Notes: generated by a model not told the origin, from the letters alone. 18,703 bases of DNA from an uncultured Rickettsiales bacterium (GCA_913046825.1 CAJWTF010000072.1:1-18703), one strand, 5' to 3'; positions 7,237 through 15,331 are shown, numbered from the stretch's first letter. Numbers and translations are program-made.

Positions 7237-7887
7237 TTATTTTGTGCCGAAGAGACGATCTCCAGCATCACCCATTCCCGGCACAATATAGGCGTTCTCG
7301 TCGAGCTTCTCATCGAGCGCCGCCGCATAGACATGCACGCCCGGATGCGCTTCCTCGACCACGCGAATGCCCTCGGGGGCCACCACAAGCGCCATAAAAC
7401 GAATATTCTGATTGGAGACCCCGTGCTTGCGCAGAACATCGATGGCATGGGCCGCCGAATGCCCGGTTGCTAACATCGGGTCAGTTAGGATGAACAGTCG
7501 GCCCGCCGGCTCCGGTAATTTGGCGTAGTAATCCACCGGGCGTTTCGTTTCCCGATCGCGGTAAAGACCGATATGCCCTTCTCGCGCCGAGGGCAGCAGC
7601 TCGCGCAATCCTTCCGCCATCCCCAATCCGGCCCGCAGAATTGAGACGATGGCCGGTTTCCGACCCGCCAAAACCGGCGCCTCCATCGGCGCCACGGGGG
7701 TTTCGATTTTGTCGGTCGTCATTGGCAATGGCTGGGTCAGCTCATAGGCCATCAACAGGCTAACCTCCTTCAACAACTGCCGGAACAGGCTGGTCGGTGT
7801 CTCGGCGCGCCGCATCAGAGTGAGCTTATGCTGTACCAAAGGATGATCGACGATGAAAAGGTCGGCGAATTCGGAGTGCTTGTACAT
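7237..7887 (-). CDS. upp: Uracil phosphoribosyltransferase
   Basis: Pyrimidine salvage enzyme joining uracil and PRPP to form UMP. The protein has 216 residues, close to the usual 208-215. Motifs: SILRAGLGM (82-90), PRPP loop [11 protein letters not shown] (134-144; the family has GGS, so Gly143 is His here) and the uracil-binding end [18 protein letters not shown] (199-216). ATG 7887 is chosen because the family N-terminus begins there; the frame is open upstream to 8016 but those residues show no similarity. First gene of a three-gene operon with the nitronate monooxygenase and the hydratase-like gene. Its promoter should lie in 7888-7994, where I see no convincing -35/-10 pair. Confidence 0.96.
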   Translation of the reverse strand: MYKHSEFADLFIVDHPLVQHKLTLMRRAETPTSLFRQLLKEVSLLMAYELTQPLPMTTDKIETPVAPMEAPVLAGRKPAIVSILRAGLGMAEGLRELLPSAREGHIGLYRDRETKRPVDYYAKLPEPAGRLFILTDPMLATGHSAAHAIDVLRKHGVSNQNIRFMALVVAPEGIRVVEEAHPGVHVYAAALDEKLDENAYIVPGMGDAGDRLFGTK

Positions 7888-7994
7888 TGTCAACCGTCGC
7901 TGGTGGAAAGGCGCGGCCAGGATACCGCCGCAACCAGCCTGGGCCAAGTCGCGAGGGAGCGCCAATTTCACTGCGAAGAAATGTTCGCGACTCT

Positions 7995-8099
7995 CAGGCC
8001 ATAATTCCGGATTCACCCTTTCGGGCGCCCCGGAATGACAATTTTAAATGCGGGTGCCATTCCGGGGCATGCGAAGTATGAAACCGGAATTATGACCTG
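7995..8099. repeat. Palindromic repeat family 1, inverted doublet (REPIN-like)
   Basis: Two copies face each other around an AT-rich centre (ATTTTAAAT, 8041-8049). The outer arms CAGGCCATAATTCCGG (7995-8010) and CCGGAATTATGACCTG (8084-8099) are complementary at 15 of 16 positions. The inner arms GCCCCGGAATGACA (8027-8040) and TGCCATTCCGGGGC (8055-8068) match at 13 of 14. The whole can fold into one long hairpin. The same sequence family recurs at 17413-17553. It fills most of the spacer between the RidA gene and upp, where it could act as a transcription barrier. Confidence 0.8.
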
Positions 8100-8137
8100 C
8101 GCAACTCAAGCTACACCGCTCGCGGAATGCCTATTTC

Positions 8138-9346
8138 CTACTTCGGCCCCAGCCATTCGATATCCGCATGTGCGCCGATGATCGCGACAGCGTCCACTTC
8201 GACCAGCATCGCCGGATCGGCCAGGGAATCGATCCGGCATCCCATCGAAACCGGACGGCTGTCCTTGAACCAGCCGGGTCCTTCTCCGTAGGGGCGGTTC
8301 TGCTCGGCGGTGGCAATGGTAAAGCTGCGGCGGCGTAAGACATCGTCCAAGCTTGCGCCCGCCATCTCCAACGCCTGGGCGATACCTTCGTGGCACAGAT
8401 CGAATTGCGCCGCCCAGTTGCCCGGCACCTGTACCGCTCCATCGGCATCTACCGACGTACAGCCCGACACATGCACCACATTACCGACGGCAACAGCACG
8501 GGCGTAACCGCGGGCCTTCTCGCGTTCGTTCGCGGTATAGAAATCGCGGCGAGACGCAGACGCGCCGATGATCGCTTCGGCCTCGATCTCGATGGTCGTC
8601 GGCTCGCCGATCAGGGCTGGAATGCCGAGCAAAGTGCCGGTCGGCCGGATATCACCTAGGACTTCCAGCTTCGCGCGGCGCTGGTCACCAGACTTCGCCA
8701 TATCGGTGACGAAGGTCTTAGTATAGACCATATCGGCAAGGGGTGCGCCGGCTTCCTCTAGGGCGGCTTCAATGATCTCGAAGCAGACGCGCGCCTGGCG
8801 GTACTGGTCGCCGGGGGCCACCACATTGCCGTCGGAATCACGCGCGGTGGTACCACTGACATAGACGGTATCGTCCATCCGCACGGCGCGGGAGTATCCG
8901 TATTGCTGCTCCAATGGACGGCCCGACGAGATGCGGCGTGCGTTGTCCTTGGCCCCGTCGACCGCGTCGAATTCGATCTCGATCAACTGCGCCGGGCGCG
9001 CCAATCGAGCAATTTCAACCAATGTCGCAGCGGGCCGAATGTCCCGGAAATGCTTGCCGAAAGCGCGCATGGCGTCGTCGGCCATCTTGACGTCGGTCAC
9101 GTAAATCCGGGTGCGAACCACGTCGTCCAGTGTCCCGCCCGCCTGACCCATCGTCTCACGCGCGATCTCGACGATGGCGTCGACCTGGACGCCGATATCG
9201 TCTTCACCGATGATGTTACCTTCAGTATCAATGGCGGTGGTGCCGGATTGCAGCACCATGTCGCCGCACCGCAGGGCGCGGGAATAGTTCGCCAACGGCT
9301 CCAACGGACGCCCCGAGCTCACATTGACACGCTTATACTCTCCCAT
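8138..9346 (-). CDS. Triple-domain RidA/YjgF-family protein (single-chain pseudo-trimer)
   Basis: Rid proteins are normally about 130-residue homotrimers; RidA hydrolyses reactive enamines/imines made by PLP enzymes, and 2-aminomuconate deaminase belongs to the same superfamily. Here one 402-residue chain carries three Rid domains in exact register, 130 residues apart: YSRA/YSRA/YARA at 21, 151 and 281; SGTT/SGTT/SGCT at 34, 164 and 294; and a (D)xRP segment before each last strand. The arginine matching RidA Arg105 is present only in domain 1 (R114 in EIARL); domain 2 has Ala244 and domain 3 Ser374. Interfaces between domains should make one or few active sites. ATG 9346 has AGGAG 7 bases upstream, overlapping the stop of the DsbA-like gene, so the two are coupled. 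Catalytic function is inferred only. Confidence 0.92.
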   Translation of the reverse strand: MGEYKRVNVSSGRPLEPLANYSRALRCGDMVLQSGTTAIDTEGNIIGEDDIGVQVDAIVEIARETMGQAGGTLDDVVRTRIYVTDVKMADDAMRAFGKHFRDIRPAATLVEIARLARPAQLIEIEFDAVDGAKDNARRISSGRPLEQQYGYSRAVRMDDTVYVSGTTARDSDGNVVAPGDQYRQARVCFEIIEAALEEAGAPLADMVYTKTFVTDMAKSGDQRRAKLEVLGDIRPTGTLLGIPALIGEPTTIEIEAEAIIGASASRRDFYTANEREKARGYARAVAVGNVVHVSGCTSVDADGAVQVPGNWAAQFDLCHEGIAQALEMAGASLDDVLRRRSFTIATAEQNRPYGEGPGWFKDSRPVSMGCRIDSLADPAMLVEVDAVAIIGAHADIEWLGPK

Positions 9347-9353
9347 GATCCGG

Positions 9354-9358
9354 CTCCT
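9354..9358 (-). promoter_or_regulatory. Shine-Dalgarno that sets the triple-RidA start
   Basis: AGGAG on the minus strand, 7 bases before ATG 9346, overlapping the TAG (9357-9359) of the upstream DsbA-like gene. The frame is open further upstream to 9493 but those residues are not Rid-like. Confidence 0.75.
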
Positions 9359-9983
9359 ATCGTGTTGCGGGGCGCGGCCAGTCGCCCGAAAAGGAGGTCT
9401 TCGTGGCCCGGGCCACGAGCTCCAAATGATCCTGTCCGTAAAACATATCGCCGTCGCCAAAATACGTTGGCGATCCAAACACAGAACGCTCAATCGCCTC
9501 CGCTGTATTCGCGTCGTAGGTGGCGCGCACTTCGGGCGAGATCGCCGCCGCTAGAAGCAGAGACGCATCGATCCCAACGTCTCTCGCCAGCGCCGACAGC
9601 GTTCCCGGATCGTCTAGATCAGCATCGTCGCGCCAATGTCCTTCCAACAAACGATGTGCCAAGGCATCGATATCGACCCCTTCCAGAAGGCCCGCGATCA
9701 GCATGCAGTTCGAGCGCGAAATGCCGTTGTCGTGATGAGTCGGCCGGTGGCCCAAAATCTCAATACCCCGGGCTTCCGACCAACGTTCGATCTCACGGCC
9801 GGAGAAATAGGCGCTGCGTTCCGGCGTCAGGCTATTGGTCGGCCCTGGCCCGGTGGCGGCGACGACGCGGCGCAAATCCATCGGTCGGTGATCGATCCAC
9901 CACCCGTCATCAGCGGCAATCTCCATGAACAGTTTGGAGCCGATATAGGCGTAGCCGGAATGGGCGGAATAAAAGGTATTCAA
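9357..9983 (-). CDS. DsbA-family thioredoxin-fold protein, 2-hydroxychromene-2-carboxylate isomerase-like
   Basis: A 208-residue protein of the DsbA/GST-kappa/HCCA isomerase family. The N-terminal strand FYSAHSGYAYIG (4-15) matches the family's xxxSPYSYL motif, putting Ser9 at the catalytic/glutathione-binding serine; there is no CxxC, so it is not a disulfide oxidoreductase. The C-terminal VFGSPTYFGDGDMFYGQDHLE block carries the cis-proline and is typical of HCCA isomerases. In naphthalene degradation that enzyme converts 2-hydroxychromene-2-carboxylate to an open-chain hydroxybenzylidenepyruvate, using glutathione. The start TTG 9983 is the best guess; a GGAG lies 17 bases upstream, slightly far, and CTG 9989 is also possible. 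It sits between the decayed NHL gene (26 bases) and the triple RidA gene (10 bases). Substrate unknown. Confidence 0.85.
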   Translation of the reverse strand: MNTFYSAHSGYAYIGSKLFMEIAADDGWWIDHRPMDLRRVVAATGPGPTNSLTPERSAYFSGREIERWSEARGIEILGHRPTHHDNGISRSNCMLIAGLLEGVDIDALAHRLLEGHWRDDADLDDPGTLSALARDVGIDASLLLAAAISPEVRATYDANTAEAIERSVFGSPTYFGDGDMFYGQDHLELVARATKTSFSGDWPRPATR

Positions 9984-10009
9984 TAGCAGGCATTGGCTGT
10001 CTCCGATCG

Positions 10010-10866
10010 TTACCGAGTTATTCTATATTTCACAATTCGGTCGTTGCCGGAATCGGAAAACTGAAGCGTGTCGCCGCGCAGCTCCACGCCCTCGGGTGTC
10101 GTGAATCGTCCGGGGCCTTTCCCGGCGCGGCCCGTTCCAATGACTTGGAGCAATGTACCGTCCGCACCAATTATTTTAACGCTGTGGGTGTACTTATCGG
10201 CGACGATCAAGGTTCCTTCCGGCATCACGTCCTGATATCGCGGGCCGCGAAATTTATAGGGCGCGCCCCTCAGCGCTTTTCGAATTTTCAAATCCGGCGT
10301 CAGTAGCAGCATCCGATTGTTGCCCGTATCCGCGAGCCAAATGTCGCCGCACGGCGCCAGCTGCACATCATGGGGCGAGGACAGGCCTTTCATCTCTTGG
10401 ACGACCTTACCGTTCTCAAAAACAACCAAATTGCCGGACCAGGCCCCACCCACATAAATGCGGCCGTTAGGGTGAACGAGTACCCCTTCGATTCCGCGAA
10501 TGCGCTCGGATAATTCACCGACAAGACGGCCATTGGTGCCCGACATCTCATAAATCGTCACTCGGCCGTTATGGGTATCGGCAACTTAGAGAGGCCATCC
10601 GGATCCAAATCCACATCGTGGGTTCCGTCTTGATGATCGGCGCCGAAAGGGCCCAGAAACGCCAGAATGCCCACATCGAGAATTGCGACCTGGTCGTTAT
10701 CGACATCGGAGACGAAGAGCTGCTTGCCGTCCGGAGAAAGCTAAATGTCGTGCGGATTCGCGAGTGCCGCGGTACTCGCGCCAATGAATTCAATACGGAA
10801 GGCATCCGCCACAGCCGCACCGAGTAGAGCTATGAAGAACAGACATAACGCAACGATTCTGAACAT
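10010..10866 (-). pseudogene. NHL-repeat (beta-propeller) protein with signal peptide, disrupted
   Basis: Read from ATG 10866, the gene begins with a signal peptide (MFRIVALCLFFIALLGAAVA) and an NHL-type start (ANPHDI), then hits TAG at 10741-10743 where LSPDGKQLFVSD continues in frame. Near 10585 the frame is lost again: DLDPDG runs out of frame, and the homologous continuation VADTHNGRVTIYEM lies in the neighbouring frame, preceded by TAA. From about 10580 to the TAA at 10010-10012 the sequence is intact, with repeats such as LSSPHDVQLAPCGDIWLADTGNNR cut into blades (LADTGNNR, VADKYTHS, FSDSGNDR). The intact ancestor would have been a secreted propeller of about 285 residues. A GTG at 10561 could start a 183-residue remnant, without export signal. 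First gene of the NHL - DsbA-like - RidA run. Confidence 0.82.
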
Positions 10867-10976
10867 GGCGGCATCTCAAGCATTTCGACTCCAGCGAAAC
10901 CGATGCTACGATAGGACAGCGATTCAGCACACAAATTTCTCGTTAAAATCCGCTTACACATTCCGGAAATAATACC

Positions 10977-12092
10977 ATGACCCAAGCACTGCCCGCGCCG
11001 AGAAGCGACTTCATCGGCCTTGAAAATAAAATTCACATGGCCACCGGCGGCGAGCCACCATTGCTTACCCGCCATCGTGACGCGTTTGAGGCCTTCGCCG
11101 GCGATAAAGCGCGCGGCATGGACGGGTACGAGAACCACTGGCGCGTAGTCGATACGGTCCGGGCGCAATTGGCGCCGATGATGAGGCTCGCCCCCGGGGA
11201 GATCGCGCTGATCGGCAATGCATCGGAAGGCATCGTCAAAATGCTCTCCAGCATCGCGTGGCGGGAAGGCGACAATGTCGTCGTCTCCGAACGCGACTAT
11301 GCGTCCGGTCGCTACGCCCTCGCCAGTCTGGGGGACAAAGGCGTGGAGATTCGCATGGTCCCGGCACGACAATGGCGCATCGAGACCGAACGCCTGCTCG
11401 CGGCCTGCGACGCGCGGACGCGGGCTCTCTATATCAGCCAGGTCAACGCGATGACCGGCCAACTCATCGACATCGCTCCGCTATCAGCGGCATTGGAAGC
11501 CGCGCCGACAATTCTGTTGCTCGACGCCAGCCACGCTTTGGGCGTTGTCCCGGTACGTGGTGACCTCGCCGATTTCACGGTCAGCTCGTGCTACAAATTC
11601 GCACTCGGTATCCACGAAGGTGTCTTCGCATGGAACCAACACCGTCATCCTGATTTTATCCCCTTCGGTGTCGGTTGGGCCGCTGCGAGCGCCGGTGGCC
11701 GCGCCGATGAATTCCGCCGCAAACCCGGCGCACAGCGGGTCGAATTCGGCAACGCGGGTCATCTCGGCGCGTATCTTTTGCGAGAGTCGCTCGACTACTT
11801 GGCCGGATTCGGCATGGATGCCATCGCCGATCATGCCCAAGGCCTCTGCCGCCAAGTGATCGCAGGTATGGAAGCCTGCGGCCTTGAGGTCATGACCCCA
11901 TCAGCGCCCGGCGAGCAAGCGGGCAACGCCGCTTTCGTCTGCGAGGACCCGAGGGCCTTTGTCGCGAAGGCCGAGGCTGACGGCATTTATGTTTGGGGCG
12001 ATAACAGCAGAGTGCGGGTGTCGGCACACCTATTCACCTCTCAGGAAGACGTGGACGTCTGTTTGGAGAAGCTGCCGCGCCACCTCGGGTAA
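10977..12092 (+). CDS. Class V aminotransferase-fold PLP enzyme
   Basis: A 371-residue cytoplasmic PLP enzyme of the cysteine desulfurase/isopenicillin-N epimerase/kynureninase fold. Motifs: GNASEG (80-85) binding the PLP phosphate, LLDASHALG with Asp183 and His186 stacking against PLP, and SSCYKFALG with Schiff-base Lys207. It lacks the conserved Cys loop expected of cysteine desulfurases near the C-terminus as far as I can see, so an aminotransferase, lyase or kynureninase-like role on a small amine is more likely. ATG 10977 has GGAAA about 8 bases upstream. It is divergent from the NHL/DsbA/RidA run over 110 bases and converges on the TauD-type gene with an 18-base gap. PLP enzymes are the usual source of the reactive enamines that Rid proteins remove, which fits the neighbour. 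Confidence 0.88.
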   Translation: MTQALPAPRSDFIGLENKIHMATGGEPPLLTRHRDAFEAFAGDKARGMDGYENHWRVVDTVRAQLAPMMRLAPGEIALIGNASEGIVKMLSSIAWREGDNVVVSERDYASGRYALASLGDKGVEIRMVPARQWRIETERLLAACDARTRALYISQVNAMTGQLIDIAPLSAALEAAPTILLLDASHALGVVPVRGDLADFTVSSCYKFALGIHEGVFAWNQHRHPDFIPFGVGWAAASAGGRADEFRRKPGAQRVEFGNAGHLGAYLLRESLDYLAGFGMDAIADHAQGLCRQVIAGMEACGLEVMTPSAPGEQAGNAAFVCEDPRAFVAKAEADGIYVWGDNSRVRVSAHLFTSQEDVDVCLEKLPRHLG

Positions 12093-12110
12093 CGGCGCGC
12101 CGCCCCCACC

Positions 12111-13109
12111 CTAAGCCGCCAACCAGCTCTTCGCTTCACCGGCGAATTCGGCACCGGGATTGCCGCTCACTGTCGTCCGCCACATCAGGCGCTGATGTTT
12201 TTCGGCATCGAACCAGGTCGCGGCGTGGATCAAGGTTCGATTGTCGTAGATCACCAAATCACCCTCGTCCCATTCATGTGCATAGACGAAGTCGTCCCGC
12301 GTGAAGTGCGACATCAATTCATACAGCAGCTTGGCACCCGCGCCGTCCGGGCTCGTCTCCATGCCGACGAAGGGGCCATCGATCCAATCCATTTGGCCAG
12401 CCTCGCAGAGATAGAGCGACTTGGCCCCGGTCTCCGGATGGACCCTTACCACCGGCTGGCGCTGCGGCAGGTCGCCGGGGCCAAGCACCATCGGAGCGTC
12501 GCCCGCGCGGACCGCGACCTCACCACGACCGACGCCTGGTTTGGCGTGAATGCCGACCAATTTTTCAACGCGGGCTTTCATATCGGGAGAGAGCGCTTCA
12601 TAGGCACCGATGCCGTCGGCATATAGGGTTTGCGCTTGTCCTTTCGGCGCGGCGACAACGCAATAGAACAACGAGACGTCCGGTGGCGGGCGGCGGTAAC
12701 TCTGATCCGTGTGCCAACCACGGCGATGAGGAAAGCGCGTCGGCAAGGAGCCATCTGCGTTCCGTGGCGGGTCCGGTTGGGGCGGCGGTACTTTGTCGGC
12801 AGGTGGAATGTTGGAGACCATAAAGATTTCCGGTATCTCCGGATGCACGTTTTGTCGCGCCATGCGCGTCTCGTGATAACTCTCGACCTCGGTGCCGAAG
12901 AGGCGGCTGAGCCGCAGCAGTAATTCGGGCTCTTCCGTGATACGGCCCATATCTTTGATGAGAAGGAGACCCTGATGAGCGTCCAGGACACGCGGCAACG
13001 CTTGCGTATCGGCTTCCGCGGCTTCGGTCATTTTGGCGGCGTCGCGTCCCATGGTGAACAATCCGCCGAAACTCGCGCCCGGCAATGGGCTCACATCAAA
13101 GGCACTCAT
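12111..13109 (-). CDS. TauD/TfdA-family Fe(II)/2-oxoglutarate-dependent dioxygenase
   Basis: A 332-residue jelly-roll oxygenase that would couple 2-oxoglutarate decarboxylation to hydroxylation of a small substrate. Iron ligands are visible: WHTDQSY gives His133 and Asp135, and LIHAATWFD gives His295; Arg307 or Arg311 (HQRLMWR) should bind 2-oxoglutarate. A proline-rich insert (about 100-125) precedes the HxD. The chosen start is ATG 13109, whose ATG overlaps the TGA of the FAD oxidase gene as ATGA, with AGGAG 8 bases upstream; a start at 13130 would lie inside the neighbour. Last gene of the VOC - FAD oxidase - TauD operon. Substrate not predictable; the TauD family includes taurine, 2,4-D and amino-acid-derived substrates. 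Confidence 0.92.
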   Translation of the reverse strand: MSAFDVSPLPGASFGGLFTMGRDAAKMTEAAEADTQALPRVLDAHQGLLLIKDMGRITEEPELLLRLSRLFGTEVESYHETRMARQNVHPEIPEIFMVSNIPPADKVPPPQPDPPRNADGSLPTRFPHRRGWHTDQSYRRPPPDVSLFYCVVAAPKGQAQTLYADGIGAYEALSPDMKARVEKLVGIHAKPGVGRGEVAVRAGDAPMVLGPGDLPQRQPVVRVHPETGAKSLYLCEAGQMDWIDGPFVGMETSPDGAGAKLLYELMSHFTRDDFVYAHEWDEGDLVIYDNRTLIHAATWFDAEKHQRLMWRTTVSGNPGAEFAGEAKSWLAA

Positions 13110-14431
13110 GCCGCACTCTCCTCTTTCCATTCCAGATAGGTCGACTTGGCGTAGATCTCAATCGGCGAGCCGTCGCTGAAGCGCGACAGCCGGAAAGGTT
13201 TCAGGTCCACGGGCGCCGTGCCGTTGGTCACCAGTTCCGACATGATGAGACCGGTTCCCGCCCCCATGCCGAATCCATGGCCGGAAAATCCAGTCGCGAC
13301 ATAGTAGCCCTCCAGTCCGTCGACCCCGCTCCATACGGGCACCACGTCCGGCGTCACGTCGATCAGTCCGGACCAGGCTTCGGCGATCTCGAGGTTGCCC
13401 AATTGTGGGAAGCTGCGTTTCGCCGTTGCCAGAATATCCTGGATCGTCGGCATGTGAGGAGCCGGATCGTTGACCCGCGTCTTCTCAAACGGCGTCACGT
13501 CGTCGGCACCCCAGCGCTTCGAGCGCGCCAACTCCTTGAAGAACGCACTGTTGAGGCGCAGGCGCATCGGCTGCGTCTTAAGGGCCGGCATGTAGGTGCC
13601 GAAATATCGAAAGGCGTCCGGCACGATATCGAAAAACCCAGAGCCGGACCGCCCAATGGTATAGCCCCCATCTTGGCGGCGGCGGAAACTTGCGCCCGCC
13701 GAACTCACATTGGTCTCCGTGACCAGCGGCGCCGGCTTCGTGCGGAAGACCGAGGAGCGGACCTTCAATTGCGGAAAACCGCAGCCGACATTGCCGCTGA
13801 ACAGGCTCGACCACGCGCCGCCCGCACACACCACGGCTTGGCAGGCGATCTCGCCTTTCTCCGTCACGACGCCGGTGACCTTGCCCGCCGCGCGCTCTAC
13901 CGTGCGCACCGCGCATTCGGTCAAGACCGTGCCGCCCAGGCGTGCCACCGCGCGGGCAATCGCCGGCACCGCTTTCGCTGGTTCGGCCCGCCCGTCCGAC
14001 GGCGTGTAGAGAGCGCCCTTCCATCTGCGGCCCTCGCCGCCAATATGCGCGTCGACTTCATCCGATGAGAGAATGCGGCTGTCCAATTGATACTGCTTTG
14101 CGTGGCCAAGCCAATCTTCGTAATAGGCGAGATCAGCCTCGCTCTCCGCCAGATAGATCGAGCCGCCCTGATGCCAGCCGATATCATCGCCGATATCGGC
14201 CTCCATGTTTTCCCAAGCACGTAAAGATTCGATGATGGCCGGTAACTCGCGCGGGTCGCGGCCCTGTTTGCGGATGTAACCCCAATTGCGCGACGACTGC
14301 TCGCCCGCGACCCGGCCTTTCTCGCAGACGATGACGGGGATGCCTTTCTTTGCCAGGAAATAGGCGGTCATGATCCCGGCGACGCCCGCGCCGATCACAA
14401 CCACCTCGGTCTTCATCGGAAATTCGGCCAC
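13106..14431 (-). CDS. FAD-dependent amine/amino acid oxidase (DAO/DadA family)
   Basis: A 441-residue flavoprotein. An N-terminal Rossmann motif, VVVIGAGVAGIMTAYFLA (10-27) with an acidic residue ending the next strand (CEKG), binds FAD. SRNWGYIRKQGRDP (47-60) follows the ADP-binding unit. Near the C-terminus GYYVATGFSGHGFGMGAGTG is the typical glycine-rich FAD-contacting segment of DAO-family enzymes. It probably oxidises a C-N bond in a secondary amine or D-amino acid, giving an imine. The start is GTG 14431, with AGGAG 7 bases upstream; ATG at residue 6 (14416) is less well placed. It follows the VOC gene by 24 bases and overlaps the TauD-type gene by 4. A pairing with the Rid protein (imine removal) is an inference. 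Confidence 0.92.
   Translation of the reverse strand: MAEFPMKTEVVVIGAGVAGIMTAYFLAKKGIPVIVCEKGRVAGEQSSRNWGYIRKQGRDPRELPAIIESLRAWENMEADIGDDIGWHQGGSIYLAESEADLAYYEDWLGHAKQYQLDSRILSSDEVDAHIGGEGRRWKGALYTPSDGRAEPAKAVPAIARAVARLGGTVLTECAVRTVERAAGKVTGVVTEKGEIACQAVVCAGGAWSSLFSGNVGCGFPQLKVRSSVFRTKPAPLVTETNVSSAGASFRRRQDGGYTIGRSGSGFFDIVPDAFRYFGTYMPALKTQPMRLRLNSAFFKELARSKRWGADDVTPFEKTRVNDPAPHMPTIQDILATAKRSFPQLGNLEIAEAWSGLIDVTPDVVPVWSGVDGLEGYYVATGFSGHGFGMGAGTGLIMSELVTNGTAPVDLKPFRLSRFSDGSPIEIYAKSTYLEWKEESAA
13118..13122 (-). promoter_or_regulatory. Shine-Dalgarno for the TauD-type gene
   Basis: AGGAG on the minus strand, 8 bases before ATG 13109 and inside the 3' end of the FAD oxidase gene. It decides the start and supports coupling through the ATGA overlap. 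Confidence 0.75.
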
Positions 14432-14438
14432 CGGGTGT

Positions 14439-14443
14439 CTCCT
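14439..14443 (-). promoter_or_regulatory. Shine-Dalgarno that sets the FAD oxidase start at GTG 14431
   Basis: AGGAG on the minus strand, 7 bases before the GTG, within the 24-base gap after the VOC gene. Confidence 0.7.
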
Positions 14444-14455
14444 ATCGTCTTGGGG

Positions 14456-15331
14456 TTAATCGCGTATCCAGCCGTCACCCCAGAGATTTAGGCTGCGTTC
14501 TTCCATCGGCCAGACACGGGGGGCCATTTCGCGCGGCATGACTTCAAGCTCGGCGGAAATCTCAACCTGGTTTTCATGCGGATCCTTAATCATGAAAAAC
14601 AGATTGTTGCCGGGACCGTGACGGCCCGGGCCCCACCAAATCTTGATATGCATCGACGACATGTGATCCGCCCAATCGCGGACCGCATTCCAGTCGTCGA
14701 CCTCATAGGCGTGATGGTCGGAGCGTACGTCGGATGCGGCAAAGACGGCGAAACTATGGTGCTCCTCATCCGAACGATAGAACGCCACCTTGCGGGTCGC
14801 GGCATCGTCGAGATCGGCATTGACGTAATCGGACGGCCGGTAGCCCAGCACATCCTCGTAGAAACTCATCATCGGGGCCAAGTTGTCACTGGCCACGACC
14901 ACATGTTGCAGACGGCCGGACAGTGTCACAGCAGACGGCACGTTCACCACTTTCTGCGACGGCAGGTCACCGCGCGGCAGGCCGAAGACACTGAGCCATC
15001 CATCCGGGTCACGGACCGCAACGGCATCTTCCTCAAAAATCTCCGACGGTGACGGTTCCGTGTTCAGCCCCTTGCCTTGCAGGTAACTCCGAACCTCTTC
15101 GAGTTGCTGGCGGTTTTGCAATCGATACCCGTGATAAGGCCGCTCTCCCGGCGTTCCGCCGCGGACAACCAACCGCCGTCCCGGCCCTTGCAGCAAGAAC
15201 CGTCCCTCGGGCAAATCCGATTGGTGATAGCCGAACACAGTGGCGTAATAGTCGGCTAACATGGCGGGATCGTCTGCACTGAGGCATAAATGGTCGAGTT
15301 GGGCGGGCCAAATCGGGGAATCGCTGGTCAT
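14456..15331 (-). CDS. VOC-family protein, type I extradiol dioxygenase-like
   Basis: A 291-residue protein of two VOC (glyoxalase/bleomycin-resistance) modules, the layout of type I extradiol ring-cleavage dioxygenases. Spacing matches biphenyl-diol dioxygenase BphC almost exactly: metal ligands His143, His207 and Glu257, catalytic His192 and His238. The BphC catalytic tyrosine position (Tyr250) is Met247 here, and Asp244 is Gly241; there is no tyrosine nearby. Iron binding is therefore likely, but classical catechol cleavage is uncertain. ATG 15331 is in the usual place before the first VOC strand, although its ribosome site is weak. First gene of the VOC - FAD oxidase - TauD operon, and divergent from the Rieske oxygenase genes across 162 bases. 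An extradiol-type gene facing a ring hydroxylase is classic aromatic-degradation context. Confidence 0.88.
   Translation of the reverse strand: MTSDSPIWPAQLDHLCLSADDPAMLADYYATVFGYHQSDLPEGRFLLQGPGRRLVVRGGTPGERPYHGYRLQNRQQLEEVRSYLQGKGLNTEPSPSEIFEEDAVAVRDPDGWLSVFGLPRGDLPSQKVVNVPSAVTLSGRLQHVVVASDNLAPMMSFYEDVLGYRPSDYVNADLDDAATRKVAFYRSDEEHHSFAVFAASDVRSDHHAYEVDDWNAVRDWADHMSSMHIKIWWGPGRHGPGNNLFFMIKDPHENQVEISAELEVMPREMAPRVWPMEERSLNLWGDGWIRD

Noticed and set aside
8903..9928. Long + strand open frame (341 codons) opposite the RidA and DsbA-like genes
   Set aside because: It spans two convincing minus-strand genes and has shadow-type composition.
10741..10743. In-frame TAG in the NHL gene as a recoded (pyrrolysine or readthrough) codon
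   Set aside because: A second lesion (lost frame plus TAA) follows about 155 bases downstream, so plain decay is simpler.
12093..12110. GGCGCGCC palindrome between the PLP enzyme and TauD-type genes as a terminator
   Set aside because: Only an 8-10 base palindrome without loop or T-run; too little to call.
13085..14068. Long + strand open frame (327 codons) opposite the FAD oxidase
   Set aside because: Arg/His-rich shadow of a GC-rich gene; the minus strand carries the Rossmann and DAO motifs and good ribosome sites.
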